Origin: Sebastes aleutianus
Taxonomy: Eukaryota; Chordata; Actinopteri; Perciformes; Sebastidae
Reading direction: 5' to 3'
DNA length: 64,000 nt
Assembly: GCA_916700875.1 (NCBI GenBank)
Contig: CAKAKS010000038.1
Location: forward strand, 11,479,944-11,543,943
In this document: piece by piece, positions 11,647 to 23,774 of the stretch
How the letters are laid out: every line of letters starts with the position of its first letter
How positions within the stretch are numbered: position 1 is the first letter of the stretch
The notes under the pieces: model-generated
Databases searched by the model: none
The model's input: the letters and a program-made list of their open reading frames with translations, nothing else
Told to the model about the DNA's origin: nothing
Translations under genes and position numbers: made by a program

Positions 11647-13660
11647 ATCTTGCTAAAACTCTTTACATAAGGATTATATGAAACATCAATGGAGTAAATG
11701 AATGGGAAATTCACTTCCAGAACCGGAGCCGTTCAAAAAGTAGGCAGTCACTGTTGAGCTATATTCAATATAACTCTATTTATATATATTTAACTCACAT
11801 ATTTAATATGAGGCCATAATGTAAATATTCAACTAGAACTTGGTGGTATGGACTAAATAATAATATCATAATAAATAATAATAATTTCTATTTACTAATA
11901 ATTATAATTTAATACGCTATTTTCACATTTATGTTATAAATATAAGCTATTACGCAAAATTGCGAAATACTCAAAATGTCAAGTTATAAAATAATCAAGT
12001 TGGTGTTTTCTCATTTGTAGAATATACTAGAAATTGTTTCAGATGTCATTTTGTGACCATTTTTTTTTAAGAGAACAGAATTGCATGTCACAGTAACTTC
12101 ATTTTACTTTTTAATCTCTTGTACGGAATCATTGCCCAGCATTGGGCTGCATAACAATTTAATACACTAAAGCACAAGTCGAGGAAAATAAATGTTATAT
12201 TCTTTTTTTATATAGACTTGAATAAAATGTTGAAGATAAATTAGCTTTATTTTTCCTAGATGAAGATGCATTACAAAAACCACACCGTTCAAATCTCTGC
12301 TTCATTTGAGAATTTCTGTAAATGCATCCCTGCTCATTGTCAATATGGTCATAATTCTGCACTGCACCTCCTTAAAGTTGTGGAGGCACAAATTGTCAAA
12401 ACTGATGAAGCACAGGCAGACATATCCTGACCTTTAATCTCTAGTCTGGATCCTATACTTTGCAAAATGCAATGTGATAGCTTCTTTTCATTTGACCCTC
12501 TCTGGCTGGTAAAGGCCCACGACTTTCAAACTCCATCTGTAACACAGGCTTTCTGTTAAAAGTCCAAGCAAAGATAACATGCAATGTTAGTTTCTCAGAC
12601 TCTAGAAAGCTCCTCCAGACCCACAGAAGGTACTTGCTGCGCACTAGTAAATTAACTTTTAGATGCTAAATTGTTGGAGTGCCCCTTTAATTAAAAAAAT
12701 ACAATCATAGCAACAGTCTCTAGACATAGACTTCCTACACACAACTATATTTCAGCACTCCTTTCACCCACTAAATCCTGCTAAAGTGTCAAGTGGGACA
12801 TCCTTCCTCTCTGTCCCCAGCACTTTAAACAAGCCGGGCCGGGATAGATCTGACAATGGTTTCAAATATTTGAACAAGCCAAGAAACACTCGATCAAACA
12901 TTAGCCAGGGCCTTTGCAAAATGACATCACTTTTAGTTTCATATGAACCGAAGATGAAGTCGTTGGGTCTGTGCTACGGCAGTTTGTTTGACAATTTGAC
13001 ATGTACTGTACACCAGCTGCACACACATGCACCTGCGGACGAACAAAAAAAAACACACTACACACCTTGGAGTGGAGGCCTTCTCTCTAGTTGTTTATGT
13101 CACTGTGGTTTATGAGGTGCTGCTTCACTCCAAATAGTATATCTCTGTTGAAATTAATGTAAAAGACCTCCTCTCCATCTCTCTCTCTCTCTCTCTACAT
13201 GTGTTCATTCTCTCTCTCTCTCTCTCTATTCCTAGAAGTGTGTGCGTAAATTTAATTAAACTGGTTCACAGGCTGGCAGCTTAGTAAAAACATCTACAGA
13301 AACCGTCTTCTCTAATTGAGTCAGGTATTTACACAGAGACAAACAGAGATGGAGAAGGATATATGTTTTTTTTCCTTCAGACCCTTTCAGTGTGGGACCA
13401 CCCCGGAGGCAGCATTAAATAAACTTTATTGAAAATCTACTTGAGTGAATTAGTCCGTTCCGGTCTCTCATTCCTTTTGTCTCACAAAGACAAGATTGTG
13501 TTTCTGTGTCTTCAGTTTTGCACATTTTTTCCCGTCTTTTTTAGTCACTTACTCAACCGTTCATTTCAGATCCTGTTATTCCCAATCCAACCAGTTGACT
13601 TCAGTGTATGTAATGTGCTGCCTATACCTTAAATACTCCTTGACTTTTTTGCCTGTTTTT
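11401..13660. other. Intergenic, no gene seen
   Basis: AT-rich spacer with an (AT)n run at about 11600-11642 and two (CT)n runs at about 13176-13196 and 13208-13228. I see no coding exon or recognisable repeat beyond these. Confidence 0.5.
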
Positions 13661-13661
13661 C

Positions 13662-13925
13662 AAGTCAAGTCAAGTCAATTTTATTTGTATAGCCCAAAAT
13701 CACAAATCACAAATTTGCCTCAGGGAGCTTTACAATCTGCACATGAAGCAACACCCTTTGTCCTTTACAGTGCAACACTCTCATCTGATAAGGAACCCCC
13801 CCCCCCAAAAAAAACCTCCCCCCTTTTAACAGGGAAAAAAAAAATGGAAGAAACCTCAGGAAGAGCAACAGAGGAGGGATCCCTCTTCAAGGATGGACAG
13901 ACGTGCAATAGATGTTTTGTGTAAC
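13662..13925. repeat. Teleost-type interspersed repeat
   Basis: Begins with a CAAGT direct repeat and TTTTATTTGTATAGCCCAAA, and continues through the AACAGGGAAAAA and GGAAGAAACCTCAGGAAGAG blocks. I recognise this arrangement from many percomorph genomes as a dispersed non-coding repeat. No terminal repeats or target duplications are verified here. It abuts the minisatellite at 14036. Confidence 0.6.
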
Positions 13926-14035
13926 AACATGATGAAAATACAACATAGACAATCCATATGACAAAAATGAATACATATAATGTGACACGTGTGAGAGGGT
14001 GGATCCAGGATGTCAAGCAGCTTCCCGGCGTCACC

Positions 14036-14262
14036 AAACAGGTAGAGCCAAAGCAACACAACCTCCTTTCCTCGCCAAACAGATATAAAGCCAGAGCAAC
14101 AAGACCTCCTCTACACACCAAACAGGTAGAGTCAGAGCAACACAACCTCCTCTCCACGCCAAACAGATATAGAGCCAGAGCAACATGACCTCCTCTCTAT
14201 GCCAAACAGATATAGAGCCAGAGCAAGACGACCTCCTCTCCACACCAGACAGATAGACAGTT
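14036..14262. repeat. Minisatellite, about 42-bp unit, ~5 copies
   Basis: Five tandem imperfect units built on ACAGRTAKAGCCAGAGCAA followed by CACGACCTCCTCTCCACGCC-like text. Length is about 41-43 bp per unit, with substitutions between units. The open frames across it, on both strands, are repeat artefacts. Confidence 0.85.
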
Positions 14263-14449
14263 CCTTGTCTGCCTTTTTGGACACTAAGCTCTCTCTCTCT
14301 GGAGCCAGAAAGGTGGATGAAGATGAGGACAGAAGGAGCTACAGGAGAGGAAGACTCTTTTCTACTGTATTCTATTCTAATTTGTCTTTATTCCTGCATT
14401 GCACCTCAGTGGGAGAGGGGGGTGACATGAGAAAGAGATGAGGAGGAGG

Positions 14450-14674
14450 TCCAACTGCCTGATAGTACACTCAGCGCTGCTGGAGGAATCGTCCCGCCCA
14501 GAGGGGTTCACATCCCAACTCTCTACTCACTCTCTTCTGTTTAGAAAGAATAGAGGGCACGGGAAGACAGAAGAAGTTGAACAACTCTGTAACTTTATCA
14601 TAAGAATATAAACGTTAAAACTTTAAGAAGTTGTGGGTGGATCTACTGGACGAGGGCTTCTTTGTCTTCATAAG
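14450..14674 (+). other. Possible 5' non-coding exon of gpr20
   Basis: A stretch ending CTTCATAAG followed by a good donor (GTATGTTTCAG), 3 kb upstream of the first gpr20 coding exon, whose own left side has a splice acceptor (AG at 17737-17738). It has no coding frame. This link is inference only; the start of the candidate exon is unknown. Confidence 0.2.
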
Positions 14675-16490
14675 GTATGTTTCAGAAACATATTAACTAA
14701 CCTGTTTAGTGATTGTTTGACATTTGTTTTGTCTTATTTTTTTCAGGCAAGAAAAAAATCATTAAAATGCTGCATTTTTACTAATTTTCCACAAGGGACT
14801 GGATGCCTTTAACCCAAGGGTCGCGCTGTAATAATATTTGAAGGAAACAACACCCTCTAATCATAGCAGTGCTTCTCTCACCTATAGGTTACATGCAGCT
14901 CTTTCATTTTTTGATGGGACATTATGTGAAAACAGGAGCTTTTGATTCATTAAAGATTACATAAATTGAACTGTTCTGTCTAAAACTGTTGGGATTTACT
15001 GATTTAAGGTTTACGTTAAAGCAAGATTTGGAGATTTGATATAGTTGGGTAACAGTAATCTGCACCAATCTTTTATTGTACATGAGCATGACATGTACAA
15101 GAAATGGCAAATTGAGAAACCAGATAGCAACGTGCAGGATTTTTTCCTTCTTTTAATCCAGGCCCTCAGCCATGTTTCACTCGACTGTCTTTACTTTATG
15201 ATGATGAAGAGTGGAAAGATCTTCCTCGGCAGGACGTGTTAACAGATAGTAACTCATCCATCTCTGGTATTTATAAGGAAAGGAAAGACTTATTGGGGGT
15301 CTGTCAAATAATACTTTTAACAGGGAAATCCACTTGGTAATCTACCTTGTTTTTGGTGAAGAAAGAAGCTACTATTATTACATTATTACATTATTGAGAA
15401 TTTGAGATACCTTTTTATCAAATATCCTGAACATGCCAACACAACTTGACTGAGACAGGAAAAGTTGTGTTTTACAAGAAGTAGAAACTATGAAACTAAT
15501 TTTCAAAAGTAAGGTGTGCTGCGTGTTTGGTGAATTCTATCCCTCTCTCCATTACTGTCTTACGTATACTTTACGTAAGAGCTGAACACACTTCAGCTGG
15601 GAATCTTTTGCAGATATAACAAGGATAGAAAGCCAAGATGGCATTTATTTCATCAAAGCTGTATATGCATCAAAGTTTGGCCTTGGCCTTTTGTTTCACA
15701 AAACAATCAAACCACTATTTCTAAGATCACATGTCAGACCATGTAATAAGCTTGAAAGCCCAGAAAAAGTTTTTGAATTGTAATGGTTTTGTCAAATTGC
15801 TGTTGCTTATTTGGGCATTTAATCTTGAAACTAACACATTGCTACATAACTGTCTTTATTAGTAGCCTCCCACCTCAGATGCATGTCTTATTTTCCACCA
15901 TTTGGTCTCTCCTCACATCCTCTAAGCCTACCAGAGCTCTTTTAAAATACTTGGTCTATTTTAAGCTTATTGTATAGTTACATTCACCTTAAACCTCTTG
16001 AAATTGAACAGCATCTGCACGTTGAGGATTTTAAAGCCTCCTCTCCATTAAACAGGATGTGTCACATTCATCAAATTTATGTGACTCGTTCGAGACAAAA
16101 GTATATCTCATGTTCAACACAACATGTGTCGACAGTGTGTTAAATAGCAGCACAAACTGTCATGGTTCATATTGATACCGTACACTGTGTTTAAAGTAAC
16201 ACACAAGGTCACGTACTTAACTTTGTTGAAAGTGTCACATCCTTCTAGAGCGCATATGAAGACGGATTCAGTCTTTTCTACAGTACGAGAAGACGTTGTT
16301 TATAAGATGAGGATTTCTAAAGTCTCTCTCTCTGGATTAACTCCTGCTGATGTTGACCACTTTTCATGCCTAGAGGTCATTACTCTTTCTTTTAGTTTTT
16401 AATACGTGGCTGTCTGCTCACTGAGCTGGAACATGTTGAGCTGTTTTAAGCCAATTGGAGCACATTGCATCACTTTAGACTTGAGCTGTT
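14675..16490. other. Intergenic, no clear gene
   Basis: Weakly structured AT-rich sequence. Parts may be the 5' side of the decayed LINE described next, but I find no convincing endonuclease or reverse transcriptase motif here. Confidence 0.4.
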
Positions 16491-17680
16491 TAAGTCTATT
16501 TATAATACAGTATCTACGGCTGACTCCAGGGTATAAGGTTGAGGCATCTGTCTCCTACAAACATTATGGGAGTTCTCCTCATTAGTTTAAATTCCTGCTG
16601 GGAGATTGTTAAAAGCAGACAGCAACAGCACAACTTTGGAAACGATCCTAACAAGCTTTTAGCCTTTAAACTACAAACAAATGAGTCTGGGAGAAATATC
16701 AAGTTTATAATTTCACTATAACAAAGACACAAATGATGCAAAAGTCATTTCATTGCTATAATGACTTGTATAACTGCCAAACGAGAGAAGCTAATAATGA
16801 CATCAAAGGAATTCAACTCAGTAAACACAATGCAAAATTGCACTGTATGCAGATGATGTATTACTATTCTTACATAAACATCTCTCACTGTTTCTCAGCG
16901 GAAACAATAGCAGCTTCCTCTCAGATTAAATTAGAACGGGTTATGCACACATGTTTCTCTGCACTTATATGAACAGTACATGCATGTTTTGACAAAACAA
17001 TCTCAACCCCTTTCTCCTGATCTTACAACTGCACCGCACAATCGAGTTCTGCTAACATTTGAGCTCAATCAAAGCACTTCTAAGACTTCTCATCCATGCT
17101 GGCTTGCAAGTTAAACATGAAGGTTATTATTCCTTTGGAAGTCCTCTGCACCCCCTTCGTCCTCATCTCAGGATATGATGTGGTTCCTTAAACTGGAAAA
17201 ACAATTATGTTTTAATTTTATTTAGACGTAGGCAGACTAATGGACTTATGGCATATGAGATGTATTTCTCTCCATCAGCTAAATTGTATGACATCATAAA
17301 GTTTGATTTATGTAAACAGAAATGACCACTAACAGTTAAATTGTCCATTTGTACATGGTAAAGCTTATCAGCCTATTTTATCTGTAGCTTGGGATTTATC
17401 CTGTAATTATTATTACTGTCAATGTGTACTTTCTTTTTTTATGATTCATTGTTTTTTTCTTTTTCTTTTTTGTATTTAATTTAACTTTGTTTTTTGTTCT
17501 TTATCCTTTTTGCATTGGCACTGCATGGGTGAGGGTTGGGTTGGAGGGGGCTTTGGGGGAAAAATACCAAAATATGGTGGGACAATCATTTACATTTGTG
17601 CTCTATTTGTATGTTTCTGTACGCCTGATTGTATTCCCTATACATTATTACAGAAAAAAAGGTTAAGCATTATGTTGTTA
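16490..17680 (+). mobile_element. Decayed L1-like LINE fragment (reverse transcriptase remnant)
   Basis: In one frame at about 16801-16875 the sequence reads NNDIKGIQLSKH then ALYADDVLLFL (16840-16872). That is the catalytic YADD core of non-LTR reverse transcriptases with the IKGI spacing typical of L1. Flanking frames are broken by stops. A G-rich and T-rich stretch at about 17440-17680, ending in a small A-run, resembles an L1 3' end. It is truncated and certainly inactive. Boundaries are approximate. It ends about 100 bp upstream of the first gpr20 coding exon. Confidence 0.65.
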
Positions 17681-17777
17681 TGCACAAGACTAATATCTTC
17701 TTTTGTCTTGTTACTTCTTCACTTCTTCTGCCACTCAGACACCAACCTGTCATTCATTCATTCATCCTTTTCAACCA

Positions 17778-19625
17778 ATGGAGAGACTTCTCACCAACAT
17801 CAGCTCCACCTCCACTACTGAGCCCCTCCTGCCTCTCTTGACCGCTGACCCAACTAACTGCAGCGCCTGGGACCAGCGGTGGGGGGCACCATACCTGCAT
17901 AGGTTGGCCCACCTGGATGTGCAGCTGTACCGAGACTTCTACGCTGTATGGGTCTCTCTCATGGTAAGAAAAGATGCCAATTAGAAGGAGAAGGGATCAC
18001 GTTAGTATACTTTTCCATCCAAATAAGCCTTGGTTTAATGATTATCTTCACCATTAAGGATAAGATGTAATACCAAACCTATCATTTAAACAATTTATGG
18101 CAGTAAACAAGATTTTTGTCAGAAAAAAAGAGAAAAATAGACTCAATTATTAAAAAAAAAACTAAAAAAAACTGTATTGTATAACTTTATATTGGTTTGA
18201 AGTACAGCCACCCTGCCTACTCTGACTCTGTATGAGCAACCAAAGTGACACATCCACAGTTACTATTTAGACGACTGACACTCCCTTCCTCCCTGCTGCA
18301 GGTGTGTAACTGTCTGATGCTGGTGGTCGGTGTGGTCCTCAACAGTCTGGCTCTCTACATCTTCTGTGGGGCCTCCACCCACTCCTCAGCCTCTGTGGTT
18401 TACACCATAAACCTTGCTGTAGCTGACCTGCTGGTGGCGCTGTCGTTGCCCGCTCGCATCGCTCTGTACTACAGTGGCGGGAGCTGCGTGGCCTGCTCCT
18501 ACGTTCACACCTTCAGCTACTTTGTCAACATGTACTGTAGTATACTGTTTCTGACCAGGTGGGTGAGCCACTCCTTCAGTCATCATTTAAAATGAAAACT
18601 CACTATCAGCAAAAACCTTTTGACCGCTTCTTTTCTCTTTGACTCCTCTTCCACCCCTCCTCCATCAGTATCTGTGTAGATCGGTACCTCGCTGTCGTCC
18701 ATGCGTCCAGTACTCTCCATCGATGCAGGACCCCGGGAACAGCCAGGTGTGTCAGCGCCGCAGTTTGGTTCGTTGCAGTTGTGGTCACCTACTCTTTCCA
18801 GGTGAAGACACATGCACAAACACAAACAGATAAATACATAGATATGCAAATTGTGGATTAAACAGAATAAAGGTCTTAACTCACGAGGCCATAACCTGTG
18901 GTGAAGGTTTTACAATGTATGGGGACACAAGCCACAAAGGTTGGGAACCACTGGGCAGTTGTGAAAATGTTGAGTATTATAACTTTAAAGGAGAAAGAGT
19001 GCTTGATGTGTTGGGATCTCTCTCCGGCTCCCTATAGACCACAGCGTTGGGGTTCAGCTCCTCCTGTGTGCTCCTCCCCGCCCTCTTCTACCTCGCCATC
19101 CTGGAGTTCCTGCTCCCGCTGCTTGCCGTGGTGGGCTTCAATCTGCGTGTCGCCTGTTTTCTCTCCTCCAGCCACGGCCCGATGCCCCAGCAGAGCAGGG
19201 CGAGGAGGGCACGCGCTATCAGACTGCTGGCCACCGTCCTGGTGGTCTTCACCATCTGCTTCACGCCGTTCCACGTCCGGCAGGTGCTGGTTTACTTCCG
19301 GGTCAAAGTCGGAGGGGAGGGGCTTGGGCAGGGGGCGGGGCACGTGCTCGCCTATCACATCACAGTTACCCTGAGCAGCCTGAACAGCTGCCTGGATCCA
19401 GTGGTTTACTGCTTTGTGACGGACAGCTTCAAGAGAGTGTGGAGGACGAGGAGGAGGGGAGCGAGGGAGGGCGACGGCGAGGCGGGGCACACGAGTGGGG
19501 GAGAAGGGGAGAGGAATTCAGTGAATAAATGTCCGGGTACGGCACTGGCCATAGCTCATAGCGTTGCTATAATCACCTTCGCAAGCTCTCCTCTCTCTGC
19601 TGCCAACATGGAACACTCCACTTAA
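17778..19625 (+). CDS. gpr20: gpr20, G protein-coupled receptor 20 (complete coding region)
   Basis: Orphan class A (rhodopsin-like) GPCR; mammalian GPR20 is reported as constitutively Gi-coupled. Predicted coding exons: 17778-17963, 18302-18558, 18669-18801 and 19038-19625 (TAA), phases 0, 2, 0, giving 387 aa (human 358). The start is the ATG just after a splice acceptor at 17738; the N-terminus has two N-glycosylation sequons (NIS, NCS). TM2 carries NLAVADLL, TM3 ends ICVDRYLAV (DRY intact), TM6 is ICFTPFHVRQV as in GPR20, and TM7 reads SLNSCLDPVVYCF, with DPxxY replacing NPxxY. The C-tail is Arg/Gly-rich. A GlyGly-rich insertion lies in extracellular loop 3 (about 19310-19345). Convergent with slc45a4, which is also a GPR20 neighbour on human chromosome 8. 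Confidence 0.93.
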
Positions 19626-19724
19626 AGACAGGTGACACCTGTGAGTGGAATAGTCCAGAGAGATAAAGACTCAACAAGAGTGCTGGATAAACAAAGATAA
19701 AGATTCAGAGGCTGGAAAGATGTC

Positions 19725-19730
19725 AATAAA
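19725..19730 (+). other. gpr20 polyadenylation signal candidate
   Basis: AATAAA, 100 bases after the gpr20 stop codon and the first canonical signal on that strand outside the coding region. Confidence 0.55.
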
Positions 19731-20261
19731 CAAAATGAAAATACACGCTGCAAATTTCTCTTTACGATGAACAAAACAAACCACGTCCTCATCCCTTTAT
19801 CTCTCCATGTCTTTTTTCGTCCCCCTGTCCTTGCTTGGATGTTGTCCTGAGACTGCAAATACTGGACCACAGAGTGATGGTTTTGCTGTGAAACCGATGA
19901 GCTCGTGCTGTACATGCTTCCTTAAATTGTGATGTTGAAAACAGAAAAAATGTCCTTGAGACAGGTTTCAAAAATATTGAAATACCTTGAATTTCACTGA
20001 ATAGTTACGTCTGCCAACTCATGTGGAGTGGAGTAGTATGTACAGAGTTGATATTTTGGGGTCTAGGCTCTGACCTCGTCAACAGAACTGACAGCTGAAG
20101 TACACCACCATCATGAAAAAAGGATGTGGATCTGGGTGGCCGCTTTTTCAGGTACACCTGTAAAATCTAATGCAATCAATACAACAGCTCAGAGAATTAT
20201 TAATTCCACTAAACGTTTATTATTTGTAGAGGTTGTAGTTAGCAGTGATGTTGAACTGGAC

Positions 20262-20660
20262 CATAGACTGTGTACAAACATGGACGACATGACAACTCCC
20301 CCAAAGTGAAGCCAAAGCATCTTGATCACCCCCTGGTGGCTGGCTGCAGTTTAATTCATAAGTCCCGCCTCCTCGATGTTAGCAGATGGGACCAAAACAT
20401 GGTTTCTAACATTTTAGGTAGTTCTTATTACGCTGATGTATGTTCAAGTGTTCATTTTTCTAATAAGTTTGTTTTTAAATACAAGCTGCGGTCTTGTTCG
20501 GTTCGCGATTGGTTCGGGCGGGTGACTTCAATCACCCGATCATTACTGCGCAGACTCTGGCTCCATATGACGTCAAAATCTCAAGATTACAGCCCCTGAA
20601 TCTGGGATATTTTGGCTTCACTTTTGTACAGTTGGAGGAAGTGGAGCTGCGTCGTAGTCG
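20262..20660. repeat. Teleost-type non-autonomous repeat
   Basis: Starts CCATAGACTGTGTACAAACA, contains CCCCCTGGTGGCTGGCTGCA, and ends near TTTTGGCTTCACTTTTGTAC, whose complement matches AGTGAAGCCAAA near the left end. I recognise this dispersed repeat from percomorph genomes. It is related in its ATAGACTGT end to the copies inside slc45a4 intron 1. Confidence 0.6.
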
Positions 20661-21526
20661 AAGTAGAATATGTTGCAGGGCTGTTGTACTTGATGGTATC
20701 AGATTGTATAGGTGGGCCTACAGAGTTATAGTGAGAAGTGTTGTCTGTCAGTAGCTCACAGGTTTTGCCTCATGTGATGGTCTTTTTTTGTTGTTGTTTT
20801 TAAGTAAAACTTTTTGTTTTAAAAAAAATAAATAATTTATGACATATTCACTGTAAATAAAGCCGCACCATATAACCATAAAACTCCAACAGGGACCTTT
20901 GTTGCATGTTATAATCCTGTCTCTCTCCATACGTTTCCTGTCTGTATATTCACTGTAACCTGTCCAATAAAGGCTAACATACCAAAATGCAAAGGTGGCA
21001 TTTAGTTTCAACCAAGTAATGTGGCCAAATTATGACCTTTTTTTTAAAAATGGAAACACTCCATGGTGTGCTGTCTTACCATTTCTGTCACTATGTTTGA
21101 CCAGAGTTGCCATGTAAAGCCAAAGCGAAGGTTAAAAACATTCAGAAAAACATGACGTCAACTACATTATAAAACACAGAATGAAAGCGTTAGCGAGCAA
21201 GACAATGGGGCAGAGTCTCGAGTCAACACATTAAATAAGAAGCAAAGCTCTCTTCAGAAGTATAAACACAGTTAGTCTCTCAAGTACACAGTGACGTTCT
21301 CATTGTTTATCACTTACAAGTGTCTAAATGGAAGACTTACATCTCTGAAACACTTACTTTAAAGGGAATTATGAAAAACAAACCACTTTCAACAAATGTT
21401 CCATTTTGTATTTCTGATATTTTAGAGGATGTGATCACTGGTGTGGCTCATACAACATCTGGGAGAGTTTGTCAGGCGAGGATTGCAGGATCATACAGCA
21501 TATAGACATTTTTCTGTTTTAGAAAG

Positions 21527-21675
21527 TTAAAGTCTCAGGTGGAGTGTCTCTGTATGGGGAGGAGGAACGAGCATCTCTGGCACACAGCTCTTGTAGAAGG
21601 AATTGTCCTTCCGGCCGTAGATCAGCTCCTGGTGGATCTGGAAGTCTGTGAAGTCCAACCACAAAGAGTTTCCGC
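21527..21675 (-). CDS. Unidentified exon-like open frame (possible pseudogene 3' end)
   Basis: From a possible acceptor (CTGAG at 21680-21676) the - strand reads about 48 codons to TAA at 21529-21527, with protein-like composition: GNSLWLDFTDFQIHQELIYG followed by RKDNSFYKSCVPEMLVPPPH. I do not recognise the family. The frame is phase-compatible with the exon-like piece 21852-21972 only if that piece is read in a frame containing in-frame TGA codons. Either it is a decayed gene or the pieces are unrelated. The acceptor lacks a strong pyrimidine tract. Confidence 0.3.
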
Positions 21676-21851
21676 CTCAGACATCATCCTAAGATGTTCC
21701 ATTACACAGATATATAACATTCCTGTTTCACTCAATGACTTCTACAAGCTTGATAACGTTTCAAAAATCAAATAAACTGAAAATGCATGGCTAGGCACTT
21801 AGGCACCAACAAATGTCTCATACTGCTTTACACCAGCCTGATCTACACTAC

Positions 21852-21972
21852 CTTGACTTCAGACGAGTGGGAGGAAGAAGAGCTCTTTCTGGTAGATGAA
21901 GTTCAGCATCCCAGTCAGTCAGGTTTACGTTGATGGGTGTGTGCTCTTCTTTCACACAACGTATGGAAATAC
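21852..21972 (-). pseudogene. Unidentified exon-like piece upstream of 21675
   Basis: Bounded on the - strand by a strong acceptor (CTTCTTCTTCTCACAG) and a GT donor (AAG|GTAGTG). One frame is open throughout (…HTPINVNLTDWDAELHLPE…). Another contains GMLNFIYQKELFFLPLV between TGA codons and is the one that joins in phase with 21675-21527. No family recognised. The two competing frames and the stops make pseudogene or chance about equally likely. Confidence 0.25.
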
Positions 21973-22066
21973 CTGTGAGAAGAAGAAGAAGGTAAACAGA
22001 AGGTAAAGAGAAAGGTGGCTTTAATTTATCAGCCTATACGCATGCTATTATTACACAGATATGTCT

Positions 22067-23231
22067 TTACATGTTATCTGAAAGGTTATATTTACGAGTG
22101 TATCTTTGGTCCCTGCTGTGGTTTTGACATGGCAATAGGATAGGAGCAAGCACTGCAGGTTGCTGGAAGAGGCTGTAGGTGGAGCTAGAGATGTCTGGCA
22201 GAATCTTCAGGTGGAGGCAGTAGTGAAGGTTGCTGGATGAGGCTGTATAGGTGGAGGTTTGGGCTGCAGCCCTAAAACAGATTACGTTGCGGGCTGTAAT
22301 CCAAAGCGTTACCACATTTGGACACTTATGTAAATTTGGGAATTCACTGAAATTAAAAATTCAGTGAATAGTAAAGTTCTTTGTCATTTTAAAACCTGTG
22401 TAGACAAATTAGACCCATTTCATGTAGAGGTGTTTCTGCAGCTTTAACACCTCACTTCCCACACTTCTATTTATTAGCAGTTACTTTTAATTGTGCAATT
22501 CACTGAGTCACACCCTTTTGATGCTGTTGCGTTCAGTGTCACTCTCAGTTAAAGAGAGTTAAACTATGTATGACTATGTAGATAAACAGTCAAAAATTAC
22601 AGCAAATCCTTTTGTTTCACAGAAAGATTAAAAAACAAAATCAGCTTCAGGTACAGAGCTCCTCCGGATTGTTCCACCAGAGGACAGTGTCTCACCACAG
22701 CAGTGTCTCAACCTGATATTATGTAACAGTAAATGAAAACAGACGATGGTAACAAATTAAATATATGATCATTATTTCATAATTTCACTATTCTGGCATG
22801 TGTCGCCGCTGCTCACTTAAATATAAGCAAGTTGACCAGTGCAATCCATGTATGCTGTTTTTATATCTTTCAGGATGAAATCAAAATAGCAAACCTATTT
22901 TATCCCAAAATAGAATAGAAAACTTTGACATAGATATTTGTCTTCTACTCCTTAAAACCTCAAGAAGTGACATTTTCAACCAAATTTCATCCAAATTATT
23001 ACCCAACAAGGACTGTAGTCGACTAAACTAAGATGTGGTAAATACAGTATGTGTTTGAGAAATGTTTCTTACATAATAGACAGATGTTAAATAATGTGTC
23101 AGTCATGGCAGGAATATGAGTCATTAAATTGAGTGGTATTTCCCTTTAATGCCTCCAAAGGGGCAATAGGTCACTACAGTTCACTTACATGATGTTCTGG
23201 CCCTGTAACTTATACCTCTGCATCAGTACAT

Positions 23232-23262
<31 letters not shown>

Positions 23263-23640
23263 ACAATCAGCTGGTCCTGCGGTCACATGATGAGTCTTGG
23301 TAACACACACACACTCACACACAGACAGTTTCAGGTTCCCTCTCTGGTTTCTCTGTATGGAAAGAGAGAGGGGCTGTGACCCCCGAGTGTGAGACAGAAA
23401 TCTGATTCTGCAGGAACAAAGTTTTCTGACCTTCCTGTCTTCTCTCAGCGCCGCGGTCTGACCACATGCCAGGCATCATGGGAAACCAGTCGGCTGCTTT
23501 GTTTGAAGCTTTAAAGATGCTGAGCTCAGATGTTTTTGCTCCAAAAAAAAAAAAAAAATGGTGAAGTAGTCCTGAAACTGCAGACCAGCAGGTTATTTCA
23601 CCAGCAGTCACGTGGATGATGACTCTAACTCTCCGTAGAT
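22067..23640. other. Non-coding spacer with imperfect GTTGCTGGA repeats and CA tract
   Basis: At 22156-22270 a GGTTGCTGGAWGAGGCTGTA motif occurs twice with GGTGGAG blocks (short imperfect tandem duplication). A (CA)n run lies at about 23231-23261 and an A-run at 23543-23558. No gene seen. Confidence 0.5.
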
Positions 23641-23774
23641 ATTATTATTATTACGTAACTCGGCAGTACTGAATATCTCACAGCAGACTGCTGAATTTAT
23701 TTATTAGTTAAGACCCTGTGAGGTCAATAACCGGAGTTTTAAACCGTTATTCCTGACTAAATTAAGGCTTATAA

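Noticed and set aside
13496..13924. 142-codon + strand open frame
   Set aside because: Runs into a known-looking dispersed repeat with C- and A-runs; no protein-like composition.
14036..14262. CRISPR-like regularly spaced repeats
   Set aside because: Units are directly tandem with no unique spacers, imperfect, and in a vertebrate genome: a minisatellite.
16840..16872. Endogenous retrovirus from the YADD motif
   Set aside because: The context (IKGI … LYADDVLLFL) is that of L1-type non-LTR elements; no LTRs, protease or integrase text nearby.
19032..19490. 152-codon - strand open frame opposite gpr20 exon 4
   Set aside because: Antisense shadow of the GPCR exon, with no family resemblance.
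23315..23611. 98-codon - strand open frame
   Set aside because: Contains a poly-Phe run from a homopolymer and has no splice context or family similarity.
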